Shown here: positions 47,130 through 56,897 of the stretch, piece after piece | How the letters are laid out: each line of letters starts with the position of its first letter | How positions within the stretch are numbered: the first letter of the stretch is position 1 | Origin: Roseomonas gilardii subsp. gilardii | GTDB lineage: Bacteria; Pseudomonadota; Alphaproteobacteria; Acetobacterales; Acetobacteraceae | Assembly (NCBI RefSeq): GCF_023078375.1 | Contig: NZ_CP095554.1 | Coordinates: 1,054,001 to 1,118,000, forward strand | Direction of reading: 5' to 3' | DNA length: 64,000 nt | Translations under genes and position numbers: made by a program | Notes under the pieces: generated by a model | The model's database searches: none | What the model saw: the letters and a program-made list of their open reading frames with translations, nothing else | What the model was told of the DNA's origin: nothing

Positions 47130-48659
47130 CTACTCCATCACCATCGCATGGTCGTCGGCGGGGGCGGCCGAGGCGCGCGGCGGACGCAGCAGCAGGAGCA
47201 GCGGCATGACCGCGAGCGACAGCACCATCAGCAGCTTGAAGTCGTCGATATAGGCGATCAGCGTGGCCTGCTGCGTCACCAGCGCATCGAGCGCGGCGCG
47301 GCCGTCCAGCGTCGTCGGATCGAGCGTGGCGCGCAGGGCGGGGTTCCGCAGCACGTCGTTGAAGGCGGTGACGGCGCGGCCGATCTCCTCGTGGTTCTGC
47401 TGCGTGTTCTGGCTGATCAGCGCGGTGACGAGGGAGATGCCCACCGCCGAGCCGATGTTGCGGGACAGGTTGTAGAGGCCGGTTCCCTCCGGCCGGGAGG
47501 CGGCGGGCAGGGTCGAGAAGGTCACGGTGGTCAGCGGCACGAAGAGGAAGCCCAGCCCGGCGCCCTGGACGAAGCCCGTGGAAACGATGGTCCATTGCGA
47601 GACATCGGCGGTCCAGCCGGTCATGTCGTACATGGCCCAGGCGGTGAGGCCGAGGCCGGTCGCCAGCAGAAGCCGCGTGTCCACCCGCCCGATCAGCCGT
47701 CCCACGGCGAACATGCAGACCATGGTGCCCACGCCGCGCGGCCCCATGACGATGCCGGCGGTGACCACGGGATAGCCCATGAGCGTCTGCAGATAGGGCG
47801 TCATCAGCGCCAGCGAGGCGAGATAGGTGATGCCGACGACGAAGATGAAGAGCAGGCCGACGCAGAAGTTCCGGTCGAGGAAGAGGCGCGGGTTGACGAA
47901 GGAATTGCCGCGTGCCGTGAAGGTGTGCACGAGGAAGACGTAGAAGGCCGCCGCGGCGATGGTCATCTCGATGATGATCTCGCCCGAGCTGAACCAGTTG
48001 AGCTGCTCCCCACGGTCGAGCGCGAGCTGGAGGGCGCCGATGGCGATGCTGAGCGAGCCGAAGCCCAGCCAGTCCAGCCGCGCCGCGCGGTTCACCGGCG
48101 TCTCCTGCACGAAGGCGGAGATGCCGAGGAAGGCCAGGGCGCCGAGCGGCACGTTGATGTAGAAGACCCAGCGCCAGGACAGGTTGTCGGTCAGCCAGCC
48201 ACCGATCACCGGCCCCAGCACCGGCCCCACCATCACCGAGACGCCGAACAGCGCCATGGCGGAGCCGCGCTCCTCCGGCGTGTAGATGTCGAGCAGGATG
48301 GACTGGGAGAGCGGCACCAGAGCCGCGCCGAAGAAACCTTGCAGAAGCCGGAAGCCCACGATCTGCACCAGCGACTGCGCCAGGCCGCAGAGCACCGAGG
48401 CGGCGACGAAGCCCGCCACCGAGGCCAGCAGCACGCGCTTGCGCCCGAAGCGGCCGGCGAGCCATCCCGAGGGTGGCGTCATGATCGCCGCCGCCACGAT
48501 ATAGGAGGTGAGCACCCAGTTGATCTGGTCCGCGCTCGCCGCCACGCTGCCCTGGATATAGGGCAGCGCCACATTAGCGATGGTGGTGTCCAGCGCCTGC
48601 ATGATCACGGCCAGGATCACGCAGGCGGTGATGGCGCCGCGATTGGCGACGGCGGCCAT
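47130..48659 (-). CDS. emrB: Multidrug efflux MFS permease, EmrB/DHA2 type
   Basis: 509 residues, fourteen membrane helices. DHA2 signatures: LDTTIANVALPYIQGS (motif D1) and GWLAGRFGRKRVLLAS (motif A), with SRNIGSAVGISL late in the protein. It forms an inner-membrane pump with the EmrA adaptor encoded 4 bases upstream in the transcript. Last gene of the marR-emrA-emrB operon. Confidence 0.93.
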   Translation of the reverse strand: MAAVANRGAITACVILAVIMQALDTTIANVALPYIQGSVAASADQINWVLTSYIVAAAIMTPPSGWLAGRFGRKRVLLASVAGFVAASVLCGLAQSLVQIVGFRLLQGFFGAALVPLSQSILLDIYTPEERGSAMALFGVSVMVGPVLGPVIGGWLTDNLSWRWVFYINVPLGALAFLGISAFVQETPVNRAARLDWLGFGSLSIAIGALQLALDRGEQLNWFSSGEIIIEMTIAAAAFYVFLVHTFTARGNSFVNPRLFLDRNFCVGLLFIFVVGITYLASLALMTPYLQTLMGYPVVTAGIVMGPRGVGTMVCMFAVGRLIGRVDTRLLLATGLGLTAWAMYDMTGWTADVSQWTIVSTGFVQGAGLGFLFVPLTTVTFSTLPAASRPEGTGLYNLSRNIGSAVGISLVTALISQNTQQNHEEIGRAVTAFNDVLRNPALRATLDPTTLDGRAALDALVTQQATLIAYIDDFKLLMVLSLAVMPLLLLLRPPRASAAPADDHAMVME

Positions 48660-48663
48660 GGTG

Positions 48664-49866
48664 CTAGCGGCTGGCCGAGGCGGCGAGCGCGGTGCCCGGC
48701 GCCGGGGCGAGCAGGTTCTGCACGAAGGCCGGCAGGCCGCGCGGCTTGCCCGTATCGACGTCGATGACCGCGCTCATCCCCGCGCGGAGCTGCGGCTTGC
48801 CCTCCAGGTCGTCGATGCGCACGCGCATTGGGATGCGCTGCACCACCTTCACCCAGTTGCCGCTGCTGTTCTGCGCCGGCAGCAGGCTGAAGCTGCTGGA
48901 GGAGGCGGGATTGATGCTGTCCACCCGGCCGTGCCACTCGACGCCGGGATAGGTGTCGATCGTCACCGTCACCACCTGGCCAGGCACCACGTTGGTCAGC
49001 TCCGTCTCCTTCGGGTCGGCATCGACCCAGAGATGGTCCGCGGCGACGATGCTGAAGGCGGGCGTGGCGGCGGCGAGGTACTGGCCGGGCTGCAGCGAGG
49101 GGACATTCGTCACCGTCCCGTCCAGGGGCGCGCGCACGATGGTATGGGCGAGCTGCCGCGCCGCCTCGTCCCGCTCGGCCACCGCCTCCAGGTAGCGGGG
49201 GTGCCGCTCCAGCGCGATGTCGGGATCACCGGCGAGGTTGGCGACGATGCCGGCAAGCTGCTGGTTCAGGGAGGCGACCTTCTGCCGCGCATATTGCAGG
49301 TTGCGCCGCGCCTGGTCGAACGCGGCCTCCGAGGCGAAGTTCCGCGCCACGAGCTGGCGCTGGCGGTCCTGCTCCCGGCTGTAGAAATCCACATCGACCT
49401 GGGCCTGGGCGATCTGCGCCTGCATGTCGCGGTAGCTGGCTTTCAGCGCGGCGATGTCGTTGGTGACGATGCCGATCTGCGCTTCCGCCTTGGCGAGCGC
49501 GTAGCGGAAGGGTGCGTCATCCAGGGTGAAGAGCAGGTCGCCGGCCTTCACGGGCTGGTTCTGCCGCACGGCGATCTGCTTCACGATGCCGGAGACGTCG
49601 GTGGAAACGCCCAGCATGTCCGCCCGGACATAGGCATTCTCGGTGGACATCACCCGCCCGCCGGTGACGTAGAGATAGCCGCCCGCGACCAGCGCGACCG
49701 GCAGCAGCAGGAACAGGAAGGGCCGCAGCCAGCGCCGCTTCGGCCGCGCCGGTGCCTGCGCGAGGTGGGCCGGGGCCTGGGGCGGCGCGGCCGGTCGCGG
49801 CGGCTGGGCTGGCGCGGTGGGGCCGGTCTGGCCGCTGTCCCGATCTCTGGCTGTGGTCAGGCTCAT
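48664..49866 (-). CDS. emrA: Multidrug efflux membrane-fusion protein, EmrA type
   Basis: 400 residues. A Pro/Ala-rich cytoplasmic N-terminus, one membrane helix (FLFLLLPVALVAGGYLYV), split lipoyl domain (VSGIVKQIAVRQNQPVKAGD and TIVRAPLDGTVTNVPSLQPG) and a long coiled-coil hairpin between them. Beta-barrel segment VDADPKETELTNVVPGQVV. Couples EmrB to an outer-membrane channel. Starts 20 bases after the marR stop. Confidence 0.93.
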   Translation of the reverse strand: MSLTTARDRDSGQTGPTAPAQPPRPAAPPQAPAHLAQAPARPKRRWLRPFLFLLLPVALVAGGYLYVTGGRVMSTENAYVRADMLGVSTDVSGIVKQIAVRQNQPVKAGDLLFTLDDAPFRYALAKAEAQIGIVTNDIAALKASYRDMQAQIAQAQVDVDFYSREQDRQRQLVARNFASEAAFDQARRNLQYARQKVASLNQQLAGIVANLAGDPDIALERHPRYLEAVAERDEAARQLAHTIVRAPLDGTVTNVPSLQPGQYLAAATPAFSIVAADHLWVDADPKETELTNVVPGQVVTVTIDTYPGVEWHGRVDSINPASSSSFSLLPAQNSSGNWVKVVQRIPMRVRIDDLEGKPQLRAGMSAVIDVDTGKPRGLPAFVQNLLAPAPGTALAASASR

Positions 49867-49886
49867 GGGTTTCCTCGGTCGCTGCC

Positions 49887-50393
49887 TTAGGCCCGGCGGT
49901 GCTGCGGGGTGTTTTCGGGTGTGCGGTCCTCGGACGGGGCCGCTTCGGGCGGCCGCTCGCAGGCCGCGATCAGGTTCTTCCGCATCAGGGACAGCGAGCG
50001 CAGCAGCACGGCGCGCTCCTCGTCGCCCAGCCCGGCCAACGCCTCCTGCCGGGTGCGGTCGCCGATCTCGTGCATGCGGGCGACGATGGGATGGGCGGCG
50101 GGCGTCAGGTAGAGCTGCCAGGCGCGGCGGTCCGAGGGGTTGCGGCGGCGCTCGATCAGGCCCTGCGCCTGCAGGCGGTCCAGCAGCCGGGCCAGGGTGA
50201 TCGGCTCCACCTCCAGCTGGTCTGCCAGCTGGTTCTGCTGGAGCCCCTCCCCACGGCTCAGCCAGGCCAGGGCCTGCCATTGCGCACGGGTCAGTTCCAG
50301 GCCGCTGGAGCGGGCATTCTGCTCGAAACGCCGCCGCAGGAAGCGGGCGACGTCATTCAGCACGAAGCCGAGTGTGGGTTGGGGATCAGGCAT
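49887..50393 (-). CDS. MarR family repressor of the emrAB operon
   Basis: 168 residues with a winged HTH: LTRAQWQALAWLSRGEG, NQLADQLEVEPITLARLLDRL and the wing IERRRNPSDRRAWQLYLT. First gene of the operon with emrA and emrB, the classic EmrR arrangement, so it should repress the pump until a ligand binds. An AT-rich dyad overlapping a TATAAT box lies just upstream. Confidence 0.92.
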   Translation of the reverse strand: MPDPQPTLGFVLNDVARFLRRRFEQNARSSGLELTRAQWQALAWLSRGEGLQQNQLADQLEVEPITLARLLDRLQAQGLIERRRNPSDRRAWQLYLTPAAHPIVARMHEIGDRTRQEALAGLGDEERAVLLRSLSLMRKNLIAACERPPEAAPSEDRTPENTPQHRRA

Positions 50394-50764
50394 CGGGAGG
50401 ATGTTTAGTATGCTTTGCTTATTATAATGAAATGAAATCAAATTCAGGCAGCCATGCCGAAAAGGCGTGGACCTCAGGCGAGGCCATCCAGGCCCCACGC
50501 GTGAACAGGGTTTCGGGACACGGCTCCAGCCACCAGGCGGCGACGGTCGGACCCGCTGCAAGAAGCCTCGCCAAGAGTGGCTCACGGCCCATTCCGACCT
50601 GTCGTGGCGGCTCTCTGGAAGGCTGCGTGCCCTCCGGAAGAGTGTGCACCGGTCACGAAGGCACTTGCGACATCTCGTACGGATCGCCTGCCCGGACTGA
50701 GGGAAATCCCTCATTCCCGTACGCCAGAGGATACCTATCTTCACATCGGTCGAGGAGAAACGAG
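50394..50764. promoter_or_regulatory. Divergent marR/hchA intergenic region with a MarR-type dyad
   Basis: 50404-50440 is strikingly AT-rich. On the minus strand it holds a perfect TATAAT (complement of ATTATA near 50421-50427) for the marR operon, within an imperfect dyad TTTAGTATGC...GCTTATTATAA, a likely MarR operator. No good -35 box is seen. The remaining 300 bases up to hchA carry no convincing gene; GAGGAG precedes the hchA start. Confidence 0.55.
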
Positions 50765-51631
50765 ATGAGCATTCTACCCCTTAGCAAGAAGCCGCAGCCC
50801 GACGCAGCCGAGTTCAACGCCTTCTTCCCGTCTCCTTTCTCGCTGAAACAGTTCACCAGCCCGAAGAGCGATCTGGAGGGTGCCGACTATCCCCACCCCT
50901 ATCGCGGCACGCGCCGTATCCTGGTGATCGGCACCGATGAGCGGTATCTGAAGACTGAGAACGGCACGCTGTTCTCGACCGGCAACCATCCGGTCGAGAC
51001 GCTCGTGCCAATGTACCACCTGCACAAGGCAGGTTTCGAGTTCGATATCGCCACTGTGTCCGGCAACCCGGTGAAGTTCGAGTTCTGGGCGATGCCCAAG
51101 GAGGACGAGGCGATCACCGGCCTGCACCGCGCCTATCTCGAACAGTTCCAGAAGCCGTTGAAGCTCTCCGATGTGGTCGCCGGTCTTGGCCCGGACAGCG
51201 ACTATGCCGCCGTGTTCATCCCCGGTGGGCATGGCCCTTTGGCCGGCCTGCCATTCAGCGAGGATATCGCCTCGGTGATCCGCTGGGCCTTCGACACCGA
51301 CCGGCACATCGTCTCGATCTGCCACGGCCCCGCGGCTTTCCTCGCCTGCGCGAAGGACGATGCCGGGGACTTCCCCTTCGCGGGTTACTCGATCACGGCC
51401 TTCCCGGATGCGGCCGACCGCATGACCCCCGATATCGGCTACATGCCGGGACAACTCACTTGGCATTTCGGCGAGAAGCTGAAGGCGCTCGGCGTCACCA
51501 TCCTCAACACCGAGCCGGATGACTCGACGCACAAGGACCGCAAGGTGCTGACCGGCGCCAGTCCATTTGCCGCCAATGCGCTCGGCAAGCTCGCAGCCGA
51601 GACGCTGCTGGCCGAGGTCGCCGAGGGCTGA
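50765..51631 (+). CDS. hchA: Hsp31-type glyoxalase III / protein deglycase HchA
   Basis: DJ-1/PfpI family protein of 288 residues. Catalytic Cys186 in VSICHGPAAF matches Cys185 of E. coli HchA; the acidic partner is in GNHPVETLVPMYHL; metal-binding HPYRG-like N-terminus and GFEFDIATVSGNPVKFEFWA are Hsp31 traits. Detoxifies methylglyoxal and acts as a holding chaperone in E. coli. Its codon use is slightly less GC3-biased than that of its neighbours, hinting at transfer. The LuxR gene follows after 2 bases. Confidence 0.92.
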   Translation: MSILPLSKKPQPDAAEFNAFFPSPFSLKQFTSPKSDLEGADYPHPYRGTRRILVIGTDERYLKTENGTLFSTGNHPVETLVPMYHLHKAGFEFDIATVSGNPVKFEFWAMPKEDEAITGLHRAYLEQFQKPLKLSDVVAGLGPDSDYAAVFIPGGHGPLAGLPFSEDIASVIRWAFDTDRHIVSICHGPAAFLACAKDDAGDFPFAGYSITAFPDAADRMTPDIGYMPGQLTWHFGEKLKALGVTILNTEPDDSTHKDRKVLTGASPFAANALGKLAAETLLAEVAEG

Positions 51632-51633
51632 CG

Positions 51634-52344
51634 ATGGACCGGCCGGGGCTGGCCGCGACGGTCGTCACGATCGAGCGGAGCGCGGACATGGACGCGCTCC
51701 GCGGAGCCGTCCGCGCCTTTGCCGGCCCCCTGGGATATGACCGCTTCGTCCTCTACGCCGCGCCGCCCGCCGACGACGGCTTCGGCGTAGAGCTGTTCTG
51801 GCTGGAAGGCGACTGGTTCGGCGAAGGGGGCAAGGTCGATCCCAGGACCTATCTGGCACGTTGCCCGGTCAATCGGCACGTGCTGGAAACCCATCATCCC
51901 TTCTTCTGGACGAAGACGGGCGGGCCGGGCCACGAAGCCTATCGGCTCGTCCGCCAGCCGCGTGGCCCGGGCATCCATGGGCTCCAGGTTCCGGTATTCG
52001 GCCATGCCGGGCTGATCGGCGCGATGAGTTTCGGCGGCACTTCAATCAGCAGTACGGTCGAGACCCGGCTGGCCCTGACGCTGGTCGCAGCCGCCGCCTT
52101 CCACACCGCCCAGCACCTCGCCAGCCCGAACGGGCGCGTCTCCACGCCGCGCCTGTCCGAACGCGAGCGAGAGGTGATCCGCTGGGTCGCTTCCGGCCGC
52201 CGCCAGGCCGATATCGCGCTGCTTCTGGGCCTGTCCGAGCGCACCGTCGAGAATCACCTGCGCCGTATCCGCAAGCGCCTTGGCGCGACCAGCACGGCGC
52301 AAGCCGTGCATCTCATGATTCGCGCCGGCGATCTGGAAGCGTGA
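51634..52344 (+). CDS. LuxR family regulator with autoinducer-binding-like domain
   Basis: 236 residues. The N-terminal domain looks like the acyl-homoserine-lactone domain (FAGPLGYDRFVLYAAP, HGLQVPVFGHAGLIGAMSFGG). The C-terminus is a LuxR HTH (LSEREREVIRWVASGRRQADIALLL, LSERTVENHLRRIRKRLG). No luxI-type synthase is nearby, so it is a LuxR solo. Only 2 bases after hchA, so co-transcribed, which links carbonyl-stress defence to a ligand-sensing regulator. Confidence 0.88.
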   Translation: MDRPGLAATVVTIERSADMDALRGAVRAFAGPLGYDRFVLYAAPPADDGFGVELFWLEGDWFGEGGKVDPRTYLARCPVNRHVLETHHPFFWTKTGGPGHEAYRLVRQPRGPGIHGLQVPVFGHAGLIGAMSFGGTSISSTVETRLALTLVAAAAFHTAQHLASPNGRVSTPRLSEREREVIRWVASGRRQADIALLLGLSERTVENHLRRIRKRLGATSTAQAVHLMIRAGDLEA

Positions 52345-52482
52345 TACGTCGCCGGCGAAATTGACAGGCCCCAACGGCTTCGCAGGCCGATGCAGGCGTT
52401 TCGCTGGAGGCCAGGGAAGCCACTGCCGCCCTGGATGACGGGCCGGAAACCTCTGGCCCGCCCCGTCGGGTGTCCGATCCCG

Positions 52483-54018
52483 TCAGGCGTCCACCCCGTC
52501 GCTGCTGCTGTTGCCGCCTATCAGTCCCCGGCGCCGGGCCCAGGCGCCGTAGAGGCGCGGGCCGAGCAGGGCGAAGGCGGCGATGATCAGCAGCGCCAGC
52601 GAGATCGGGCGGGTGAGGAAGACCGTCCAGTCGCCCTGGCTGATGGTCAGCGCCTGCCGCATCGCCTGTTCCGCCATCGGGCCCAGGATCATGCCGATGA
52701 CCACGGGCGCGGTGGGGAAGTCGAAGCGGCGCATGAACATCCCGATCACCCCGATCACGTAGAGCAGGATCAGGTCGGTCACGCTGTTGCTGATGCCGTA
52801 GGTGCCGATCGTGGCGAAGACCAGGATGCCGGCATAGAGCTGCGGCGTCGGGATGGTGAGGATGCGCGCCCAGAGCCCGACCAGCGGCAGGTTCAGCACC
52901 ACCAGCATGACGTTGGCGATGTAGAGCGAGGCGATCAGCGTCCAGACCAGCTCGGGCTGGGAGGTGAAGAGCAGCGGCCCGGGCTGGATGCCATAGGACT
53001 GGAAGGCATTGAGCATGATCGCCGCCGTGGCCGAGGTCGGCAGGCCGAGGGTGAGCATGGGCACCAGGATACCGGCGGCGGCGGCGTTGTTGGCGGCCTC
53101 CGGCCCGGCCACGCCCTCGATGGCGCCGGTGGTGCCGAATTCCTTCTCGAATTCCGGCTTCACCATCCGGCGCTCGGCGTAATAGCTCAGCATGGTCGGC
53201 ATCTCGGTGCCGCCCGCCGGCATGACGCCGAAGGGAAAGCCCAGCGCCGAGCCGCGGATCCAGGGCCAGAAGGAACGCTTCCAGTCCGTGCGGCTCATCC
53301 ACAGGCGGCCGACGGGGCGGACCACCTGCTTGCCTTCCACATGCCGCCAGGCGAGGTAGAGCGTCTCCCCCACCGCGAAAAGCGCCACGGCGACGAGCAC
53401 CACGTCGATGCCGTCCAGCAGGTCGATCATGCCGAAGGTCATGCGCGGCTGGCCGGTCTGCAGGTCCACTCCGACGAGGCCCAGCATCAGCCCGAAGGCG
53501 AGCGAGGTGAGGCCGCGCAGCGCGGAGCCGCCGAGCACGGCGGAGACGGTGACGAAGCAGAGCACCATCAGGCAGAAATACTCGGCCGGGCCGAGCTTGA
53601 GCGCCAGTTCCACCAGGATCGGGCCGAGGAAGGAGATGCCCAGCGTGCCGACCGTGCCGGCGATGAAGGAGCCGACCGCCGCCGTCACCAGCGCCGGGCC
53701 GGCGCGGCCGTTGCGGGCCATCTTGGCGCCTTCCAGCGCGGTGATGATCGAGCCGCTCTCGCCCGGCGTGTTCAGCAGGATGGAGGTGGTGGAGCCGCCA
53801 TACATCGCGCCGTAGAAGACGCCGCAGAACAGGATGAAGGCGCCGGTGGCCGAGACCTTGAAGGTGATCGGCAACAGCAGCGCGATGGTGAGCGCCGGGC
53901 CGATGCCCGGCAGCACGCCGACGGCGGTGCCGAGGAAGCAGCCGAGCAGCGCCCAGCCGAGATTGGCCGGCGACAGCGCGTTGCCGAAGCCGAGCGAGAG
54001 GCCCGCGAAGGTGTCCAT
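52483..54018 (-). CDS. tctA: Tripartite tricarboxylate transporter, large membrane subunit TctA
   Basis: 511 residues, about twelve helices. Hallmarks: [57 protein letters not shown] and [23 protein letters not shown]. Last gene of tctCBA; starts 4 bases after the tctB stop. Carries carboxylates with TctB, using the receptor TctC. Confidence 0.95.
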   Translation of the reverse strand: MDTFAGLSLGFGNALSPANLGWALLGCFLGTAVGVLPGIGPALTIALLLPITFKVSATGAFILFCGVFYGAMYGGSTTSILLNTPGESGSIITALEGAKMARNGRAGPALVTAAVGSFIAGTVGTLGISFLGPILVELALKLGPAEYFCLMVLCFVTVSAVLGGSALRGLTSLAFGLMLGLVGVDLQTGQPRMTFGMIDLLDGIDVVLVAVALFAVGETLYLAWRHVEGKQVVRPVGRLWMSRTDWKRSFWPWIRGSALGFPFGVMPAGGTEMPTMLSYYAERRMVKPEFEKEFGTTGAIEGVAGPEAANNAAAAGILVPMLTLGLPTSATAAIMLNAFQSYGIQPGPLLFTSQPELVWTLIASLYIANVMLVVLNLPLVGLWARILTIPTPQLYAGILVFATIGTYGISNSVTDLILLYVIGVIGMFMRRFDFPTAPVVIGMILGPMAEQAMRQALTISQGDWTVFLTRPISLALLIIAAFALLGPRLYGAWARRRGLIGGNSSSDGVDA

Positions 54019-54022
54019 GGGC

Positions 54023-54502
54023 TCAGAGGATCCCTTCCAGCACGCCGGCGCCGATGTTCACGCCGAGGAGGTGGCTGAAGGCGAGATAGGCGACGAGCGT
54101 GACCGCGGCGCCGATCAGCAGGTCGCGCAGCGGATGGCGCGAGCCGAAGGCGGCGCAGACCAGCACGTAGAGGATGGTGGAGGCGATGACGAAGCCGAGC
54201 CATTCGATCAGCGCGACCTGCACGAGGAGAGCCGCCGCCATCAGCCCGAGCGAACGCCAGTTGACCGGCGGCGCGTCCTGCATCTCCTCCAGCGCGTGGC
54301 TCCAGCCGCCGCGCAGGGCGGAGACGCAGAGGCCGGTGCCGAGGCCGAGCAGCAGCAAGGCCACCAGCCAGGGGACCAGCGCGGCGCTGACCTCCGCATA
54401 GACGGGGGTGGGCGGGATGACGAGGGCCTGCCAGACCGTCAGCAGGCCCAGCCCCACCACCCCGAGCCCGACCAGCAGGTCGGGCCGGGAGCTGCGGTTC
54501 AT
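54023..54502 (-). CDS. tctB: Tripartite tricarboxylate transporter, small membrane subunit TctB
   Basis: 159 residues, four membrane helices ([79 protein letters not shown]). The [10 protein letters not shown] loop is a TctB feature. Its ATG overlaps the tctC stop. Confidence 0.92.
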   Translation of the reverse strand: MNRSSRPDLLVGLGVVGLGLLTVWQALVIPPTPVYAEVSAALVPWLVALLLLGLGTGLCVSALRGGWSHALEEMQDAPPVNWRSLGLMAAALLVQVALIEWLGFVIASTILYVLVCAAFGSRHPLRDLLIGAAVTLVAYLAFSHLLGVNIGAGVLEGIL

Positions 54503-55482
54503 GCGGCGAGCCCGAGGTCCCTGAGGACGGATTCGGTGGTCTTCGTGTCCTCCGCCAGGAAGGTCTCGAAGGCCTTGCCGGCGAGGAAGTCGTCGTCCCA
54601 GCCGCGCGTCTCCAGCAGTTGCTTCCAGGCCGGCAGGCCGTGCAGGGCGGTGACGAAGCGGATCAGCGTCTCGTGCCCGTCGGGCTTCAGCCCCGGCGGG
54701 CCGAAGACGCCGCGCCAGTTGGTGGCCACCACGTCGAGCCCGCTTTCCTTCAGCGTGGGCACGCCGGGATCGACCCGCTTCTCGCCCGAGGTGGCCAGCG
54801 CCCGCAGCCGTCCGGCCTTCACCTGCTCGGAGAACTCGGCCCAGCCGGAGATGCCGGCCTTCACCTGCCCGCCCAGGATGGCCGCCATGGCCGGGCCGCC
54901 GCCGGCGAAGGCGACGAAGTTCGCATCCTTGGCCGAGCGGCCCATGGCCTTGATGAGCTGGCCCAGCACGATGTGGTCGGTGCCCCCGGCGCTGCCGCCC
55001 GCCACCGGCACGGCGCGCGGATCGGCCTTCAGCGCGGCGGCGAACTGCCCGATATCCTTGTAGGCGCTGTCGGCGGGCACCACGATGGCGGCGGCCTCGG
55101 CGGTCAGCCGGGCGATCGGGGTCACGTCCTTGAGGCTGTAGGGCGATTTGTTGCTGATCGCCGCGCCCACCATGATGCTGCCGCCGACCAGCAGGCTGTC
55201 CGGCTTGTTACGGCGCTGTGAGATGAAGCGGGGCAGGCCGACCATGCCGCCGGCGCCGCCGACATTCTCGAACTGGAAGGTTTCCACCAGCCCGCCCTCG
55301 CGCGCCACCTGCTCGATGGCGCGGCCGAGGCCGTCCCAGCCGCCGCCGGGATTGGCCGGGATGAACATGTGCAGGCTGCGCAGGATCGGTGCCGCCAGGG
55401 CGTGGCGGGGCAGGCCGGCGAGCAGCGCGGCCCCCGCGGTGGGCGCCAGCAGGGAGGAGAGCAGGAGGCTGCGACGGAGCAC
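54499..55482 (-). CDS. tctC: Tripartite tricarboxylate transporter receptor TctC
   Basis: Periplasmic receptor of 327 residues. Signal RRSLLLSSLLAPTAGAALLAG. Mature part: FIPANPGGGWDGLGRAIEQV, ENVGGAGGMVGLPRFI, VAGGSAGGTDHIVLGQL, GVFGPPGLKPDG. This is the TctC/Bug fold for citrate-like or other carboxylates. The start is GTG 55482, with AGGGAA about 9 bases before it; no ATG occurs in a suitable place. First gene of tctCBA. Confidence 0.93.
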   Translation of the reverse strand: MLRRSLLLSSLLAPTAGAALLAGLPRHALAAPILRSLHMFIPANPGGGWDGLGRAIEQVAREGGLVETFQFENVGGAGGMVGLPRFISQRRNKPDSLLVGGSIMVGAAISNKSPYSLKDVTPIARLTAEAAAIVVPADSAYKDIGQFAAALKADPRAVPVAGGSAGGTDHIVLGQLIKAMGRSAKDANFVAFAGGGPAMAAILGGQVKAGISGWAEFSEQVKAGRLRALATSGEKRVDPGVPTLKESGLDVVATNWRGVFGPPGLKPDGHETLIRFVTALHGLPAWKQLLETRGWDDDFLAGKAFETFLAEDTKTTESVLRDLGLAA

Positions 55483-55628
55483 GATGGCGTTCCCTATTGT
55501 TGTCGTGTTGTGACGCCAGCTTAACAAGCGGCCCGGAAAGGGCAATTCACGGGACGGTCCGGTGCCGCGCGGCTTGCGTCCGGAGGAGTGGTTGTGAATC
55601 TTGGGTCTCTGGATTCGGGGGATTGTGG

Positions 55629-56897
55629 ATGCGGGCATGCGTTCCGGGGGCGGCGGGCCTTCTGGCCCTCTCCCTGCTGGCCGGCATCGCAGCCTTCCTG
55701 CCCGCCATCCCGGCGGCATGGGCCGCGACGCCGCCGCGCCAGCCGCAGGCCCCGGCCCGCACGGCGGAGCGCGAGGTGGTGGTGCAGAACGCCACCGACA
55801 TGCCGCTGCGGGAGCTGTACCTGCGCCCGGAGGGCGCCGCGGAGCGCGGGACGGACCGGCTGGGCAACGAGATGCTCGGCCCGGATGCCAGCACGCGCCT
55901 GCGGCTGGGCCGGGGGCGGGAATGCGTCTTCGAGGTGACCGCGGTCTTCGCCGATGATTCGGAGGAGAAGCGGGCGCGGCAGGACCTGTGCCGGAGCCCG
56001 CGCCTGGTCTTCGGCGACCCGGCGGTGCCGAAGCGGTCCCTGCTGATCGAGAACCGTTCCGGCCAGGCGCTGCGGGAGCTCTACGCCTTGCCCGCCGGGC
56101 GGCTGCGTGACCGGAACGGCGCCCCCAATTGGGGCGTGGACCGGCTGGGCGAGGAACCCGTGGGGGATGGGGAGACCTTCCGCCTGACGCTGCGCGTGCC
56201 CGACTGCCGCGTGGACCTGCGGGCTGTCTACGAGAATGACGAAGCGGAGGAGAAGCGCGGGGTGGATGCCTGCTCGGTGCGGAACCTGGTCTTCGACGGC
56301 AGCGGCGTGCCCCACCCGCCGGACATCCCGCTGAGCTTCCTGAACCGGCATGACGCGCCGATCGCGGAGCTCTACATCTCCGGCACCGACAAGGACGAAT
56401 GGGGGCCGGACCGGCTGGAAACGCCGCTGGAGCGCGGCAGCCGCCGGCGGCTCGACATCGCGGTGGACTGCACCGCCGACATGCGCATCGTCTTTCCCAA
56501 CGGTGCGGCGGAGGAGCGGCGGGAGGTGGATCTCTGCGCCGAGACGCTGATCGTCTTCCGCCCCGGCTGGACCGTGGCCGCGCGGCTGGATGCCGGGCTG
56601 GCGGAACCGCCGCCGCCGCGCCCGGGCAGCCTGCGCCTGCGCAACGCCGCGCGGGTGCCGGTGGTGCAACTCTACGTGGATGCACCCCGGAAGGAGGGCG
56701 CCGCTCCGGCGGGGGCACCGGAGCGGGGGCCGGACCGGCTGGGCCGCAACGTGCTGGGGGTGGGCGAGACGCTGGACCTGGCGCCGCCGGAGCCCGGCGC
56801 CTGCGCCGCCAGCCTGCTGGCCGTGCTGCGGGACGGGACCGAGATCCGCCACGATTCCGTCGATCTGTGCTCCGGCCAGGAACTCGCCCTGCGATGA
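55629..56897 (+). CDS. Secreted protein of four tandem LY...GxDRLG domains
   Basis: 422 residues. Signal peptide (PGAAGLLALSLLAGIAAFLP, cut near AWA). The rest is four copies of one domain of 80-95 residues. Each has an N-terminal strand with Asn (QNATDMPLRELYL, ENRSGQALRELYA, LNRHDAPIAELYI, RNAARVPVVQLYV), a GxDRLG or GPDRLE turn, a mid Cys, a VxxxDxxEExR stretch and a C-terminal (V)D.C. Each domain thus has two cysteines, probably one disulfide. From memory, single-domain secreted forms (LYVSP..WG.D.LG) exist widely without known function; four copies in one chain are unusual. Overlaps the next gene by 4 bases. Confidence 0.85.
   Translation: MRACVPGAAGLLALSLLAGIAAFLPAIPAAWAATPPRQPQAPARTAEREVVVQNATDMPLRELYLRPEGAAERGTDRLGNEMLGPDASTRLRLGRGRECVFEVTAVFADDSEEKRARQDLCRSPRLVFGDPAVPKRSLLIENRSGQALRELYALPAGRLRDRNGAPNWGVDRLGEEPVGDGETFRLTLRVPDCRVDLRAVYENDEAEEKRGVDACSVRNLVFDGSGVPHPPDIPLSFLNRHDAPIAELYISGTDKDEWGPDRLETPLERGSRRRLDIAVDCTADMRIVFPNGAAEERREVDLCAETLIVFRPGWTVAARLDAGLAEPPPPRPGSLRLRNAARVPVVQLYVDAPRKEGAAPAGAPERGPDRLGRNVLGVGETLDLAPPEPGACAASLLAVLRDGTEIRHDSVDLCSGQELALR

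Noticed and set aside
45724-48465. 913-codon minus-strand frame
   Set aside because: Only the last 433 codons encode a protein (the MFS carrier). The upstream part is out of frame within emrB.
50400-50764. N-terminal extension of hchA
   Set aside because: The frame is open from 50372 but has no family residues; GAGGAG and the normal length support ATG 50765.
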